NCBI RefSeq assembly: GCF_004345005.1
Contig: NZ_SMMX01000007.1
Coordinates: 115,635 to 179,634 of the forward strand
Direction: 5' to 3'
Length of the DNA stretch: 64,000 bases
Source of the DNA: Extibacter muris
Lineage (GTDB): Bacteria; Bacillota; Clostridia; Lachnospirales; Lachnospiraceae
Part shown: positions 29,408 to 39,614 of the stretch, in pieces
Position numbering within the stretch: the first letter of the stretch is position 1
How the letters are laid out: each line of letters begins with the position of its first letter
Notes under the pieces: generated by a model
What the model was told of the DNA's origin: nothing
Seen by the model: the letters and a program-made list of their open reading frames with translations, nothing else
Databases searched by the model: none
Position numbers and translations under genes: made by a program

Positions 29408-31243
29408 TTACCGGAGCTTCTGAATCTCCTTTAAAAACCGTTCGCCGTATTTGTCATATTTATACTCTCCCACTCCGGAGACAGACAGCATACCTTGCTT
29501 ATCTTCCGGCTTCTCCACACACATGTGGACAAGTGTCTTGTCAGAAAATACGAGATATGGGGGCACTTTTTCTTCTCTTGCTATTTCCTTCCTGAGTGCC
29601 CTCAGCCTCTCGAACATAGGCTCATTTGCCGCGGAAAGCCCTGCTGCTTTTGTCTTTCTGCCCTTTGCCTTCTTGCGGCTCTTCGTTTCCTTCTCTGCGT
29701 CCTTCGGCATCTTCATCGTAATCTGCTCTTTCCCGTCGAGTATCTGTCCTGATCTGGCGGTCAGCTTAACGATACTGTAGCCGTCCGTCGTCAGCATGAG
29801 ATATTCTCCGAGCAGCAGATGGTTGACAATCTGCCGGAGACGGTAGGCAGGAACCTTAGCCAGCGCCCCATACTGCGGATTTTCATCCATATGGTACTGG
29901 CGGATCTTCGCCGTCTTCGAGCCATGTACGGTATCCAGAATGACATTGACGCCATAGCGCTGCCGGCATGACGATACGCAGCCGATGATAGCAGCTGCGC
30001 TCTCTGTGACATCCACCGTCTCAAACTGCGATAGGCAGTTACTGCAGTTTCCACAGTAGTTGTCCCCGTACTCTCCAAAATAACGAAGAATATAGTCCCG
30101 GAGGCATTCCTTGGTAAAGCAGTAGAACGTCATCTTCCTCAGGCGCTCCCTATCCCTCTCTTTTACAATCTCCATCGTCAGCTCATCCAGCTGGTCATTC
30201 TCCCTGTTATTGTCTATAAAGAGCTGGTTCGTCACCACATCCTGGCCGCCGTACAGAAGGATGCATTCGGAGGCTTCGCCGTCCCTTCCTGCCCTTCCGG
30301 CTTCCTGATAGTAGCTCTCCATATTTTTCGGCATATTGTAGTGCACCACATATCTGACGTTGGATTTATCTATCCCCATGCCAAATGCATTTGTCGCCAC
30401 CATGATATCTGAGCGGTCATAGATGAAGTCCTCCTGGTTCGACTTCCGTTCCTTGTCACTGAGGCCCGCGTGGTATCTTGTGGCAGAAAATCCCGCCTCT
30501 TTAAGCCTGTCGCACACATCCTCCACATTTTTACGGGTCAGGCAGTAGATGATGCCACTCTCTTTTCTGTGCCGCTCTGTATAGTTCAGCAGGGCTTCGA
30601 GCTTATCCTTTGGGGAATGTACTGCAAAGTACAGGTTCGGACGGTCAAAACCGGTAGAAGTGACAAGAGGATTCTGAAGCTGCAGTATATCTGCAATATC
30701 TTCCCTGACTTCCTTCGTGGCTGTCGCGGTAAACGCACTCACCACAGGGCGCATAGGAAGCTTCTCGATAAAGTCTACAATCTTCAGATAACTGGGCCTG
30801 AAATCCTGTCCCCACTGTGATACGCAGTGCGCCTCGTCTACCGCCACCATAGAGATGTCCGTATGAAGGGCAAAGTCCAGGAACTCGCCTGTATCCAGCC
30901 GTTCAGGAGCCACATAGATGATGGGATACCGTCCTTCCTTCGCGTACCGCAGCGCCGTGTGGTATTGGTTCAGCGTAAGAGAGCTGTTCAGATACGCCGC
31001 ATGGACCCCCGCCTGGTTCAGCGCTTCGACCTGGTCTTTCATCAGTGATATAAGCGGTGATATGACGAGCGTAATGCTCCGCATCAGAAGGGCCGGTATC
31101 TGATAGCAGAGCGATTTGCCGGCACCGGTCGGCATGATGCCAAGCGTGTCTCTTCCTTCGAGGATGCTGTCGATCAGCACATTCTGCCCGTCCCGGAACT
31201 CGTCATATCCAAAATATTGTTTTAAAACTTCGTATTTATCCAT
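29408..31243 (-). CDS. recQ: ATP-dependent DNA helicase RecQ
   Basis: 611 residues. The Walker A motif is [14 protein letters not shown] at 37-50, DEAH lies in [12 protein letters not shown] near 135, and motif VI includes [12 protein letters not shown] near 315. The zinc-binding region has [12 protein letters not shown] and YCGNCSNC near 375-410. An HRDC domain lies at about 530-611. It unwinds DNA in recombination repair. Its ATG overlaps the stop of the upstream FMN-binding gene by one base (TAATG), so the two are translationally coupled. Confidence 0.94.
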   Translation of the reverse strand: MDKYEVLKQYFGYDEFRDGQNVLIDSILEGRDTLGIMPTGAGKSLCYQIPALLMRSITLVISPLISLMKDQVEALNQAGVHAAYLNSSLTLNQYHTALRYAKEGRYPIIYVAPERLDTGEFLDFALHTDISMVAVDEAHCVSQWGQDFRPSYLKIVDFIEKLPMRPVVSAFTATATKEVREDIADILQLQNPLVTSTGFDRPNLYFAVHSPKDKLEALLNYTERHRKESGIIYCLTRKNVEDVCDRLKEAGFSATRYHAGLSDKERKSNQEDFIYDRSDIMVATNAFGMGIDKSNVRYVVHYNMPKNMESYYQEAGRAGRDGEASECILLYGGQDVVTNQLFIDNNRENDQLDELTMEIVKERDRERLRKMTFYCFTKECLRDYILRYFGEYGDNYCGNCSNCLSQFETVDVTESAAAIIGCVSSCRQRYGVNVILDTVHGSKTAKIRQYHMDENPQYGALAKVPAYRLRQIVNHLLLGEYLMLTTDGYSIVKLTARSGQILDGKEQITMKMPKDAEKETKSRKKAKGRKTKAAGLSAANEPMFERLRALRKEIAREEKVPPYLVFSDKTLVHMCVEKPEDKQGMLSVSGVGEYKYDKYGERFLKEIQKLR

Positions 31244-31665
31244 TATCGTATCTCAAAATCCTCCGAATGGAAATTGCTGTAATACCGTCCTTTTACTGCC
31301 GTGAACTTCAGTACGCAGTAGTCCGGATCCGTCACGCCTTTTTCATAATACATCGTGTCTCCGTCACGCCAGATCCTTTCCTTCGCTTCCGGGGTCTCCA
31401 GTACCTCCATCGTCCCCATAAGGCATACGCCTCGGTAAAACCGTTTATCGACAAAATATATGCTTGCCTGCGCATTCTTCCGGTAGCACTTCACCTTGTT
31501 CGATGATGTATTGGTCGTGAACCAGAAGGTCCGGATGCCATCACGTTCCCTTGGAGGAAGCATGGCCCTGCTGACGGGAAACCCTTCCTCGTCTATGTAG
31601 CTGACAACGTTCAAATTGTTTTTATCGATCAGGCTGCCTATCGTCTGAACCGGATTTCTCATCAT
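31243..31665 (-). CDS. Pyridoxamine 5-phosphate oxidase-like FMN-binding protein
   Basis: 140 residues with a split-barrel flavin fold: [16 protein letters not shown] near 20-35, [19 protein letters not shown] near 47-65 and [20 protein letters not shown] near 80-99. This is the general-stress-protein-26 type of the PNPOx family. Activity is unknown, and many members are flavin- or F420-dependent reductases. It is the first gene of a pair with recQ. Confidence 0.82.
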   Translation of the reverse strand: MMRNPVQTIGSLIDKNNLNVVSYIDEEGFPVSRAMLPPRERDGIRTFWFTTNTSSNKVKCYRKNAQASIYFVDKRFYRGVCLMGTMEVLETPEAKERIWRDGDTMYYEKGVTDPDYCVLKFTAVKGRYYSNFHSEDFEIR

Positions 31666-31685
31666 ATCTTTGTCCTGCCTTCTTT

Positions 31686-32299
31686 CTAATTTCTTTTGTT
31701 GTCTTTGTACTTCCGCGCCTGCTCATCCCAGTATGTCCTGTCGTCCTCATCAATCTTACGCAGCACTTTGCACGGACAGCCTGCTGCTATCACTCCGGAC
31801 GGGATATCCTTCGTCACCACAGAGCCGGAGCCTATCACTACATTATCGCCGATGCTGACTCCCGGGTTGATGACCGTATTGCCGCCAATCCACACATTGC
31901 TGCCAATGGATACCTTCCTGCCGAATTCCAGCTGTGTATTGCGTACTTTTGCGTCAATCGGGTGCCCTGCGGTATAGACGCACACCCGCGGCCCCCAGAA
32001 TACGTCGTCTCCTATCGTGACACTGCACACATCTACGATGATACAGTCATAATTGGCATAGAAATTTTCTCCTATGGAGATGTTCGTTCCATAATCACAG
32101 CGGAATGTAGGTTCGATGTGCAGATTCTCCCCCGTCCTTCCGAACAGTTCTTTAAAAGCTGCGTACGGTAATCCATCTGTTCCTCTGTCGTACTGTTATA
32201 CAGCCGCGTAAGACGCTTTGCCCGCATGAACTCTCTCGTAAGTTCTGGGTCGTCCGCAATATATAATTGTTCTGATAACATCAATTCTTTCTCTGTCAT
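31686..32299 (-). pseudogene. Maltose/galactoside O-acetyltransferase, frameshifted
   Basis: Frame 1 (32299-32072) has the typical N-terminal MLSEQLYIADDPELTRE and ends off-frame. The correct continuation is in another frame: ELFGRTGENLHIEPTFRCDY, then NISIGENFYANYDCIIVD. Frame 3-like continuation (32030-31686) holds the left-handed hexapeptide repeats, VGIDDV-like turns and the acetyl-CoA binding GSVVTKDIPSGVIAAG. One T missing from a T-run near 32158 (four instead of five) explains the break. The remaining C-terminal frame lacks the N-terminal part, so it is probably inactive. Confidence 0.8.
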
Positions 32300-32334
32300 A
32301 TCCTGCTCCCATCTTATGGTTTATTCCGCCAGGC

Positions 32335-32731
32335 TTACGAACCCGATGACGGAAGGTACGGTCTGAGCACGCCGGCCACATTGCTGATAGGCATCGTCTG
32401 AAGCCAGACTTTACCCGGCCCTGTAATGACGGTGTTAAAGATACCTTCGCCTCCAAACAGCATGTTCTTCACACCCGGAACACTCTGTATCTCCATGCTG
32501 CAAGTGGCAGACATCGCCGCCCTGTGCCGTATAGATATTCTGGAACATCTTCTCACCGGTGAACATCCGCCCAAAGGCTTTCCCGATTCCACCGTTGGTC
32601 GTCGTCTCCATCAGCATGTTGGGCGACATCCATGCCATGCCTCCGCCTTCTGTAATCATCTGCTCCCCGGCCTCAAGCCGGCAGATGACGACCGGAAGCG
32701 TCTCGCCCTGAATCTCATACCTCATATTCAC
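32335..32731 (-). pseudogene. AIM24/TIGR00266-family protein with out-of-frame internal deletion
   Basis: Frame 1 gives the N-terminus (MRYEIQGETLPVVICRLEAG, then MFQNIYTAQGGD). Frame 2 gives the C-terminus (MSATCSMEIQSVPGVKNMLF, then GEGIFNTVITGPGKVWLQTM). Homologues are about 230 residues. About 100 central residues are missing, and the join at GGCGGCGATG near 32510 shifts the frame. The same short GGCGGCGA string would be expected at both ends of the lost segment, pointing to a repeat-mediated deletion (inference). Confidence 0.78.
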
Positions 32732-32841
32732 ATCCTCCTTTTTACCAAGTATAACATAAGTGTCACATCATTCAAGAAAACTTTCCGAAGATGTGTTAAA
32801 ATATCATCAGTGCATCAGAAGTGCCATCAAGGAGGAATATA

Positions 32842-33729
32842 ATGCCAAGAGAACAGGAACAGCGGCACGTATACTACGACCGCGATTTGAAGATAGAAGC
32901 ATATAACTTAAGTGGAATCGTCCAGAAATTTCCCAACCATTTTCATAAATTCTATGTCATCGGATTCGTGGAAGGCGGCAGGAGGCATCTCTGGTGCAAG
33001 GCACAGGAGTACGACCTGACAGCCGGGGATCTCATCTTGTTCAACCCTAACGACAACCATTACTGCGCGCCCCTCGGAGGCGAGATACTGGATTACCGGG
33101 CTGTCAACATTCCCCCGGATATCATGGAAAGAGCCGCATCGGAAATCACAGGGAAGCCGTTTGTCCCGCATTTCACCCAAAATGTCGTGTACCAGAGCGA
33201 TATCACCCAATCGCTCGGAAGGCTGTATGACGCCATCTTAAAGGGCGGTCCGCGCCTGGAGAGGGAGGAAGCGTTCTTCTTCCTCCTCCATCAAGTCCTG
33301 GAAGACTATGCCGCACCTTTTGACGAGGTGGAAATTATACAGCCCAATCCGCAGATACAGACGTTATGCAGCTATATGGACGAACATTTCTCCGATAACA
33401 TAACCCTGGATGACCTGCTTACTATGACGAGCTTCGGGAAGTCATATCTCATAAGGTCCTTTACCCGACAGGTAGGGGTCTCCCCATACCGCTATCTCCA
33501 GACCGTACGTCTCACACGGGCCAAGAAGTTTCTGGAACAGGGCGTTCCGCCTATCGATGCGTCCGATAGGGCGGGATTCTCGGATCAGAGCCACTTTACA
33601 AACTTTTTCCGGGAATTTACAGGCCTTACTCCCAAGCAGTACCAGCGGATATTTACAGATAGCAGTACCGGCACATCCAGAAATGCGCCGGTAGGGAATA
33701 CAGGTTACGGCAAGAGAGAGGAACGATAA
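32842..33729 (+). CDS. AraC family transcriptional regulator
   Basis: 295 residues from the ATG at 32842, chosen because AAGGAGGAATATA precedes it; the frame opens at 32821. An N-terminal cupin (GFVEGGRRHLWCKAQEYDL, then GDLILFNPNDNH) senses an unknown ligand. The C-terminal two-helix-turn-helix domain shows ITLDDLLTMTSFGKSYLIRS near 195 and ASDRAGFSDQSHFTNFFREF near 245. Five bases separate it from the EamA transporter gene, so it probably controls or is co-expressed with it. Confidence 0.9.
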   Translation: MPREQEQRHVYYDRDLKIEAYNLSGIVQKFPNHFHKFYVIGFVEGGRRHLWCKAQEYDLTAGDLILFNPNDNHYCAPLGGEILDYRAVNIPPDIMERAASEITGKPFVPHFTQNVVYQSDITQSLGRLYDAILKGGPRLEREEAFFFLLHQVLEDYAAPFDEVEIIQPNPQIQTLCSYMDEHFSDNITLDDLLTMTSFGKSYLIRSFTRQVGVSPYRYLQTVRLTRAKKFLEQGVPPIDASDRAGFSDQSHFTNFFREFTGLTPKQYQRIFTDSSTGTSRNAPVGNTGYGKREER

Positions 33730-33734
33730 CAGAC

Positions 33735-34613
33735 ATGTCAGAGACAAGCAAAGCCAAAGGCCATGTGGCCGCATTCATAACCATACTCATCTGGGGCACT
33801 ACTTTCATTTCCACAAAGGTGCTTCTTAAGGACTTTACACCAATCGAGATATTATTTATCCGGTTTATCATCGGCTATATCGCACTGTGGTGCGTCCGTC
33901 CAAAGTTTATGCCGCTGAGAGGAAGAAAGCAGGAAGGAACCTTTCTCCTTGCAGGCCTGTGCGGCATCTGCCTCTATTACCTGCTGGAGAACATCTCCCT
34001 GACCCTGACCCAGGCATCCAACGTGGGAGTCATCATCTCCACAGCCCCCTTCTTCACCGCCATACTTGCGCGGCTCTCCTCACGGGAGAAGGAACCGCTC
34101 GGCGTACCATTTTTTCTCGGATTCGTGGCTGCAATGGCTGGAATCTGCCTGATCAGCTTTTCAGACGGAAGTGCAAGCCTGAACCCGACCGGAGACTTCC
34201 TTGCGCTGCTGGCTGCTTTCATCTGGGCCTGCTACTCTGTACTGACGAAGAAGATCTCCGGGTACGGGTATTCCACGATAGAGACGACACGAAGAGTCTT
34301 CTTCTACGGCATCATGTTCATGGTTCCGGTGATGCTCTTCTCTGGGTTTGCTCCTGACCTAAAAGCGCTGATAAGTCCGGTCAGCCTCGGAAACATGCTC
34401 TTCCTGGGACTGGGAGCCTCCGCGCTCTGCTTTGTCACCTGGAACGCTGCCGTACGGATCCTCGGAGCGGTAAGGACGAGCGTCTACATCTACCTTGTGC
34501 CCGTCATCACCGTGACCGCCTCCGTAATCGTGCTGAAAGAGCACGTCACGATGAAGTCTTGTATCGGCATGCTGCTGACCCTGGCCGGTCTATGGATATC
34601 AGAACATAAGTGA
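33735..34613 (+). CDS. EamA/DMT family transporter
   Basis: 292 residues with ten predicted membrane helices in two EamA repeats (VAAFITILIWGTTFISTKVL at 11-30; LLAAFIWACYSVLTKKISG near 155). Members export small metabolites such as amino acids or purine derivatives. It directly follows the AraC regulator in an apparent two-gene operon. Substrate cannot be told. Confidence 0.88.
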   Translation: MSETSKAKGHVAAFITILIWGTTFISTKVLLKDFTPIEILFIRFIIGYIALWCVRPKFMPLRGRKQEGTFLLAGLCGICLYYLLENISLTLTQASNVGVIISTAPFFTAILARLSSREKEPLGVPFFLGFVAAMAGICLISFSDGSASLNPTGDFLALLAAFIWACYSVLTKKISGYGYSTIETTRRVFFYGIMFMVPVMLFSGFAPDLKALISPVSLGNMLFLGLGASALCFVTWNAAVRILGAVRTSVYIYLVPVITVTASVIVLKEHVTMKSCIGMLLTLAGLWISEHK

Positions 34614-34614
34614 A

Positions 34615-34758
34615 GGGGTAAGTAAAGTGGCTGCGGGCGGGGAGCCGCTATCGGCGAACATCCCACAAGCTTAGGAATCTGTGTGATAGTCGCAGTTCCC
34701 GGACGCATCGGAGCCTCTTCCCCATACCTTCCCATCGGCGTCTGGTTTACAAAACTCC
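34615..34758. repeat. GC-rich dispersed repeat, copy C
   Basis: About 144 bp starting two bases after the EamA stop. The left end GTAAGTAAAGTGGCTGCGGG is the same end as in copies A and B. The middle has GCCGCTATCGGCG and CGGACGCATCGGAGC, as in B. The right end CCCATCGGCGTCTGGTTTAC matches the other end of A. It thus combines features of both and shows these are one family. Confidence 0.7.
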
Positions 34759-34761
34759 TAA

Positions 34762-37054
34762 TTACTCCGCCTTCAGCGCCTCTACCATGTCAATGTGCGG
34801 AATCTTTCTGGACACTATCCGGCTGATCAGGAAGGACAGGATAAGCGTTCCTGCTGCACTCAGCACCCACGATCCAGCCTTTATAAATACCGGCATATCC
34901 CTAGAGTCCGGTATGGTGGAAAGCAGATAGTAAAGCAGTCCGTATCCCGCCGGCATGCCGATAAGTATCCCAAGTACGGACAGCCATACATTCTGCTGTA
35001 TCATTATCTTCCGTATCTTCTTATCTGCAAATCCGAGCACCTTCATCGTCGCAAATTCCCGGTACCGTTCCATATAAGACAGTATGCCCAGGTTATACAG
35101 CATGACGCTTCCAAGAATTACTGCTCCAAGTACGAGGATAGTTATCATCATCACCATTCCATCCATCATGGAATCCACACTCTTGGTAAGTTCCTTCTGG
35201 TATGATATGCTGCATTCGTCTTCGTAAGGGCCAAAGCCATGTTCCGGTTCCTTTCCGATGATGGCATGTGCCTCATATACTTGGCCTGCATCCTCATAAT
35301 CTGCCCGCATCATGACAATACCCTGGCTGAGCGGCGTGCGGATGATTGCTTTTACCTCAGACCTTATATATGACTTGCCGCCTGCCGGTTTCCATGAGAT
35401 GACATCCCCCTTCCTGATGCCAAGGCTGTCTGCCGTCTTCTTTGACAGCGCGGCTCCTCCGTCCACCCTCGTAAATGTATCCAGATCTTCCGCCAGCTTC
35501 ACGTATCGCGTGCTTTCTGCCACGGTAAGTGTAACGTCTTTTTTCTCCGCCTTCTTACTTTTCCTGTCTCCTTCACCGTCTGGCTCTGATGACGCTTCCC
35601 CTGTAAGGATGGATGCGCTGCTCTCCATCAGGTATTCCCCGTCCGTCATCGCGAGAATGTCCTGTTGTCCTTGTTCCTCCGGCAGCTCCGTTATCTTGCA
35701 TTCATACTCCTGCTGTTTCGTAAACGTCCAGTCCGATAGATTTACAAATGTATCATATAGCGCAAACGCACAGAACAGAAGCGCCGTACAGCCGAGGATG
35801 CCGCACAGGCTCATAAAGCTTCTCAGCCTGTTCCTCGCGATGGCCCTGAGATTCCATCTTCCTGCAAATCCAAGGAAGCCGGCTGCTCTTGGAAGCTCCT
35901 TCACACCTCCATTAGGCTTATCAGCATACAATACAGTGGCCGCGTCCGGCTTAAGATATTTTCGGCAGATCAGACCGCTGATAATCACACAGAGGGACGT
36001 GCAGCCAAGCGGCAGAAGATAATAAGCAGGAGGAAGATACCCTTCCCACAGAGGCAATACATACATCTGCTTCATAAACCTGTATATCAGTCCCGGCAGG
36101 AAACGGTATCCGCATACGAATCCTCCAAATGCTCCGGCAAGGCAGATAAAGGCATTGTGAGACAGATAATGGATAATCAGCCTCTTCTTTGTAAAACCCA
36201 ATGCCTTCAGTATGCCTATCTGCATCTTCTGATTCTTCAGCAACCGATGCATGGTCGTCATGACGATCATCACGGCTATCAGAAGAAATGCGGCTGAAAA
36301 AGCCGTTCCTATCGTCCTGTGCTGCTCTATCTCATCTTTCACCATGGATAGGCCCGGATAGCCGGACACCTCTGACGACGTTATTTTGCCGTCGCCAAGT
36401 ATATCCTGTATGAGTTGTTTATTTTCCGGCCTTGCAGTCTTTACCACAATCTCGTTCAAAATGTATGGAACTTCTCCGGGCAGAAGCTTCGGACTAATCC
36501 ATGTAAAACCCGTATTCTTATGTTCCGGCATCATCCCGCCTTCGGATGCACCATATATATTCCGGACTATAGACAAGACTGAGGATCTTCCCCTTGATTT
36601 CCAGGCCTTTGTACTGTAACTCCATATAGCTGCCGACCTTGTAATGATTCTCTTTGGCATACAGCGCGTCCAGCCATATGCCTTTTTGGCTGCTGTCAAA
36701 TGGAATCCCTTCCTTGACGTGAAGCCTTGATATATTGTCACTTTCTGCCACATAGGTATCCAGCGAAGCTTCTCTGTTATCTGCGGGAACCATCGGCAGG
36801 AACATCCTGCCTTCCGCTTCTGTAATGCGGTCATCTTTCCTAATCTGCTCTAGATTGGTTTCCGAAAAATGATGAAACACCCATATATCCGCCATGTTCT
36901 GATTATGTATATAATTATTAAAAATCTTCTCCAGGCCTTTCCATTCTCCTGTAATTCCGGAAAAAAGGAAGCATCCTATAAACATCATGAGAAAAATGAC
37001 CGTAAATTGTACTTTATTTTTATATATATCCCGCAGCATCTTTCTTATTAACAT
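34762..37054 (-). pseudogene. ABC transporter permease (FtsX/MacB type), frameshifted
   Basis: Frame 1 (37054-36518) has the N-terminus: MLIRKMLRDIYKNKVQFTVI with the first membrane helix, then an extracytoplasmic domain. The frame switches near 36560 at SLVYSPEYI and continues YGASEGGMMPEHKNTGFTW to 34762. One TA unit missing from a TA run (four left, five needed) explains the slip. The joined protein would have about 765 residues with two FtsX domains and a large middle segment. Its ATPase gene, next door, is also broken. Such pairs often export peptides or resist antimicrobials. Confidence 0.82.
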
Positions 37055-37753
37055 TACCAGTCCACCTCTTCTATACTAACGGGACGTTCATTCACTAGAT
37101 TCTCGACGACCCTACCATTCTTTACCCTGACGATCCTGTCGGCTGCTTTGGCAAGATTGGCATTATGAGTGACAATGAGCGTCGTACAGCCTTCCTCCTT
37201 GCATAGCCTCCTGGTCTCTGACAGCACCATGCAGCCTGTCTCGCTGTCCAGGGCGCCTGTCGGTTCGTCACAGAGCAGCAAGTCGGAATTCTTGGCTATC
37301 GCCCTCGCGATAGATACCCTCTGCTGTTCTCCTCCTGACAGCTGGTCCGGGAATTTGCCCCCGTGGCCTTCGAGGCCGACTTTTCAAGCGCCTCATCCGG
37401 AGACGCGACATCCTTTTCAGCTCTTGCATAAGCGCTACATTTTCCCGGACGGTCAATGTCGGGATCAGATTATAAAATTGAAATACGAACCCTACCTTTT
37501 CGGCCCGGTAGCCAGACATCTCTTTTTCATTCAACGCAGCGATGTCCAGGCCGGAAATCCTTACCTCCCCTTCATCAGCGTGGTCTATTCCTCCAAGAAT
37601 ATTCAGAAGCGTACTTTTGCCCGCGCCGCTTGGTCCCAGTATGACAGTAAATTCTCCCTCTTCTACGGTAAATGATACTTTGTTAAGGGCATATACCTTT
37701 CGTCCTCCGCTTTCATATGTTCTGCTTACGCCTTTTAATGCCACGATACTCAT
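37054..37753 (-). pseudogene. ABC transporter ATP-binding protein (MacB/LolD type) with two single-base deletions
   Basis: Frame 1 (37753-37268) holds LGPSGAGKSTLLNILGGIDH (Walker A) and a Q-loop (FVFQFYNLIP). Frame 3 (37281-37054) holds the Walker [16 protein letters not shown] and the H-loop [14 protein letters not shown]. Between them the correct frame reads [20 protein letters not shown] (ABC signature) only if one A near 37410 and one G near 37383 are restored. Both deletions are in short homopolymers. It forms a unit with the FtsX permease downstream. Confidence 0.83.
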
Positions 37754-37921
37754 GCTTACTGCCTCTCCTTTTCTATGTATGCTGTCCCGGATGTACGGTA
37801 TACCACCCGTTCCGGTTCTTTCGTGGCTCTTATATTAACGGCTTCTGTATTGATTTACAATAGCAACTCCCGTATAAAAATCATAACTTAACAGCCGTTC
37901 ATTATTCATATCTCAGGAAGT

Positions 37922-37951
37922 AAAAAAACTGCCTCCTGTCTGAAGGCAGTT
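37922..37951 (-). terminator. Rho-independent terminator of the TetR gene
   Basis: AACTGCCT (minus 37951-37944) pairs with AGGCAGTT (37934-37927) and is followed by TTTTTTTA on the minus strand, 20 bp after the TetR stop. Confidence 0.75.
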
Positions 37952-37970
37952 CCCATTATTTTATAGCCGG

Positions 37971-38557
37971 CTACAACTTTTCCGCATTCACGGCCAGCCC
38001 TGTGCACAACATCTTAAACACCTTGATGAACTCTTTCTGAGCATCTTCCGAATCTTTATGCTCTAGCAATACGTGACGGATGCAGGAGATAAATGTTGAA
38101 GTCAATATGTCAATGTATGGAGAATCGCTGTCCTCCATGTTAAGGTGCCATGCCATGTGGTTTTTAAACTTTTTTACAAACGCTTCTCTCGCTTCGATGA
38201 ACCGGGTCGTTCTCAACTCAAACAGAATAAGCAGACGTTCATCAAGCACATACTGGAACTCTTCATAATTGCTCAGATCATTCATTTCCTTTAACGCGTC
38301 CAGCAATTCGTCCATCGTATAAGCCTTGACTTGTAATTCCAGATGGCCTTCTACCAGCTTTGAAAGCTTTTCCAGCGGTTCTTCCAGAATCTCAGAAAGG
38401 ATTGCTTCCTTGTTCGGAAAATAATGGTATATATTGCCCAGCGTCGTATTCGCTTTTTTGGCAATCACCCGCATGGATGCAGCTTCATAGCCATGAAGCA
38501 GGAACTCTTTTTGTGCCGCCTTGCGTATTTCTTCCCTGATGTTTTTTTGGTCTGCAT
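37971..38557 (-). pseudogene. TetR family regulator with a start-proximal frameshift
   Basis: The main frame (38474-37971) gives MRVIAKKANTTLGNIYHYF, the recognition-helix half of a TetR domain, plus a 120-residue ligand domain. The first half of the HTH, NIREEIRKAAQKEFLLHGYE, is in the same frame upstream but has no start. The natural ATG at 38557, with GGGGAGGAAT before it, is one base out of frame: an A-run of seven where eight are needed. It lies 218 bp upstream of the ABC genes on the same strand and may have regulated them. Alternative: slippage on the A-run gives some full-length protein. Confidence 0.7.
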
Positions 38558-38712
38558 ATTCCTCCCCCCGTATAAGAACATCTTATATGCTTTTAAAGCC
38601 TTTTTCAACATTTCAAAATAAAATAAAAATTAATATCTGCCATCTGTTTATTTTTTACAAATATCGATACACTGCTTTTCTTTTTCATCTTGTGGTGGTA
38701 TACTGTCGTTAT

Positions 38713-38785
38713 GGGGTATTAGCGCAGCTGGGAGCGCGCAACATTCGCATTGTTGAGGCCACGGGTTCGAATCCCGTATACTCCA
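38713..38785 (+). tRNA. tRNA-Ala (anticodon CGC)
   Basis: A 73-nt cloverleaf: acceptor GGGGTAT with ATACTCC, D arm GCGC/GCGC, anticodon stem CAACA/TGTTG with loop TTCGCAT (anticodon CGC, codon GCG), T arm ACGGG-TTCGAAT-CCCGT and discriminator A. The G3:U70 pair, the alanine identity element, is present. CCA is not encoded. Mobile-element debris begins just downstream, as is common at tRNA genes. Confidence 0.93.
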
Positions 38786-38804
38786 CTGCCAGAAAAGCGG
38801 TTAG

Positions 38805-38846
38805 AAACCTGCCATACCCTGTAAACAGAGGGATGGCGGGTTTTCT
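38805..38846 (+). terminator. Terminator-like hairpin after tRNA-Ala
   Basis: AAACCTGCCATACCCT pairs imperfectly with AGGGATGGCGGGTTT and is followed by TTCTGT on the plus strand. Confidence 0.55.
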
Positions 38847-39221
38847 GTATGCAGAATATATTTCTGCCTATATCGTAAAACAAACAATTATACAACACGA
38901 AGTGCAATACGAAATATGCCCAGGTGACTTACGCTTCTGGGCTCTGTTATTACAGTATTACCGCTTACTGCACCACTCATCTAGCTTCTTACGCAAGCTG
39001 ATGGTTCGGTATGCCCGGCTTGTTTGGTTCAGGCTTTTTTTATGGCTTTGATGAGAGGGCTGTACTCTGGTGGGCTTGCCATACAACCTTGAAGCAGATG
39101 GCAATGCTGCCGGAGCCGCTGCCGGATGGGTGTACGGCAGCTGTCCGCTCTGACCGTCCACGATAGATGGAAACGTCTCTCCGCACGATGAATTGGCAGC
39201 CTATGCCGCCCCGCCGTTATT
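38847..39221. other. Intergenic debris, no gene seen
   Basis: No credible reading frame in about 375 bp between the tRNA and the collagen-like fragment. Composition is mixed and frames are short and unrelated to known families. Probably eroded phage or element DNA. Confidence 0.4.
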
Positions 39222-39560
39222 CTAGTACAAGTGGTAAAAGAGAGCCTGTCCTTTAATAGCGATTTCATAGGATCCTATACTTTTTGTTTCAAATCTTAGT
39301 TTGCTGTTTAAAATCTTTCCTTGTCGGGCATCCAACGCATACCCTTCTACCGTCGTCTCAAGATTGTTCGCGATATTCACCGGACCTGCCGGTCCCTGTT
39401 CCCCTTTTTCACCTTTTGGTCCTTTGATACCTTGTAATCCTTGCGGTCCTGTCAGGCACTGAGGGCCCGGCCAACCCCTGAGGACCGGTAGGAACACTCT
39501 TTTATGCACAACCACCGCAGACCCGCATAAATACAGGGATTGTAAAAAATTTAAAGACAA
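39222..39560 (-). pseudogene. Collagen-like tail-fibre fragment
   Basis: 112 residues. A short Gly-X-Y block (GPQGLQGIKGPKGEKGEQGP) is followed by NNLETTVEGYALDARQGKIL, the motif found in phage tail-fibre and receptor-binding proteins after collagen repeats. The N-terminal 35 residues are unrelated. The C-terminus ends soon after, so head domain and tip are missing. It is probably the trace of a prophage or of a larger collagen-like surface protein. Confidence 0.55.
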
Positions 39561-39614
39561 TTAAACGTATCTATAATCACACCTAAAACGCCGAATGTCC
39601 CTTCTGCCTGAATG

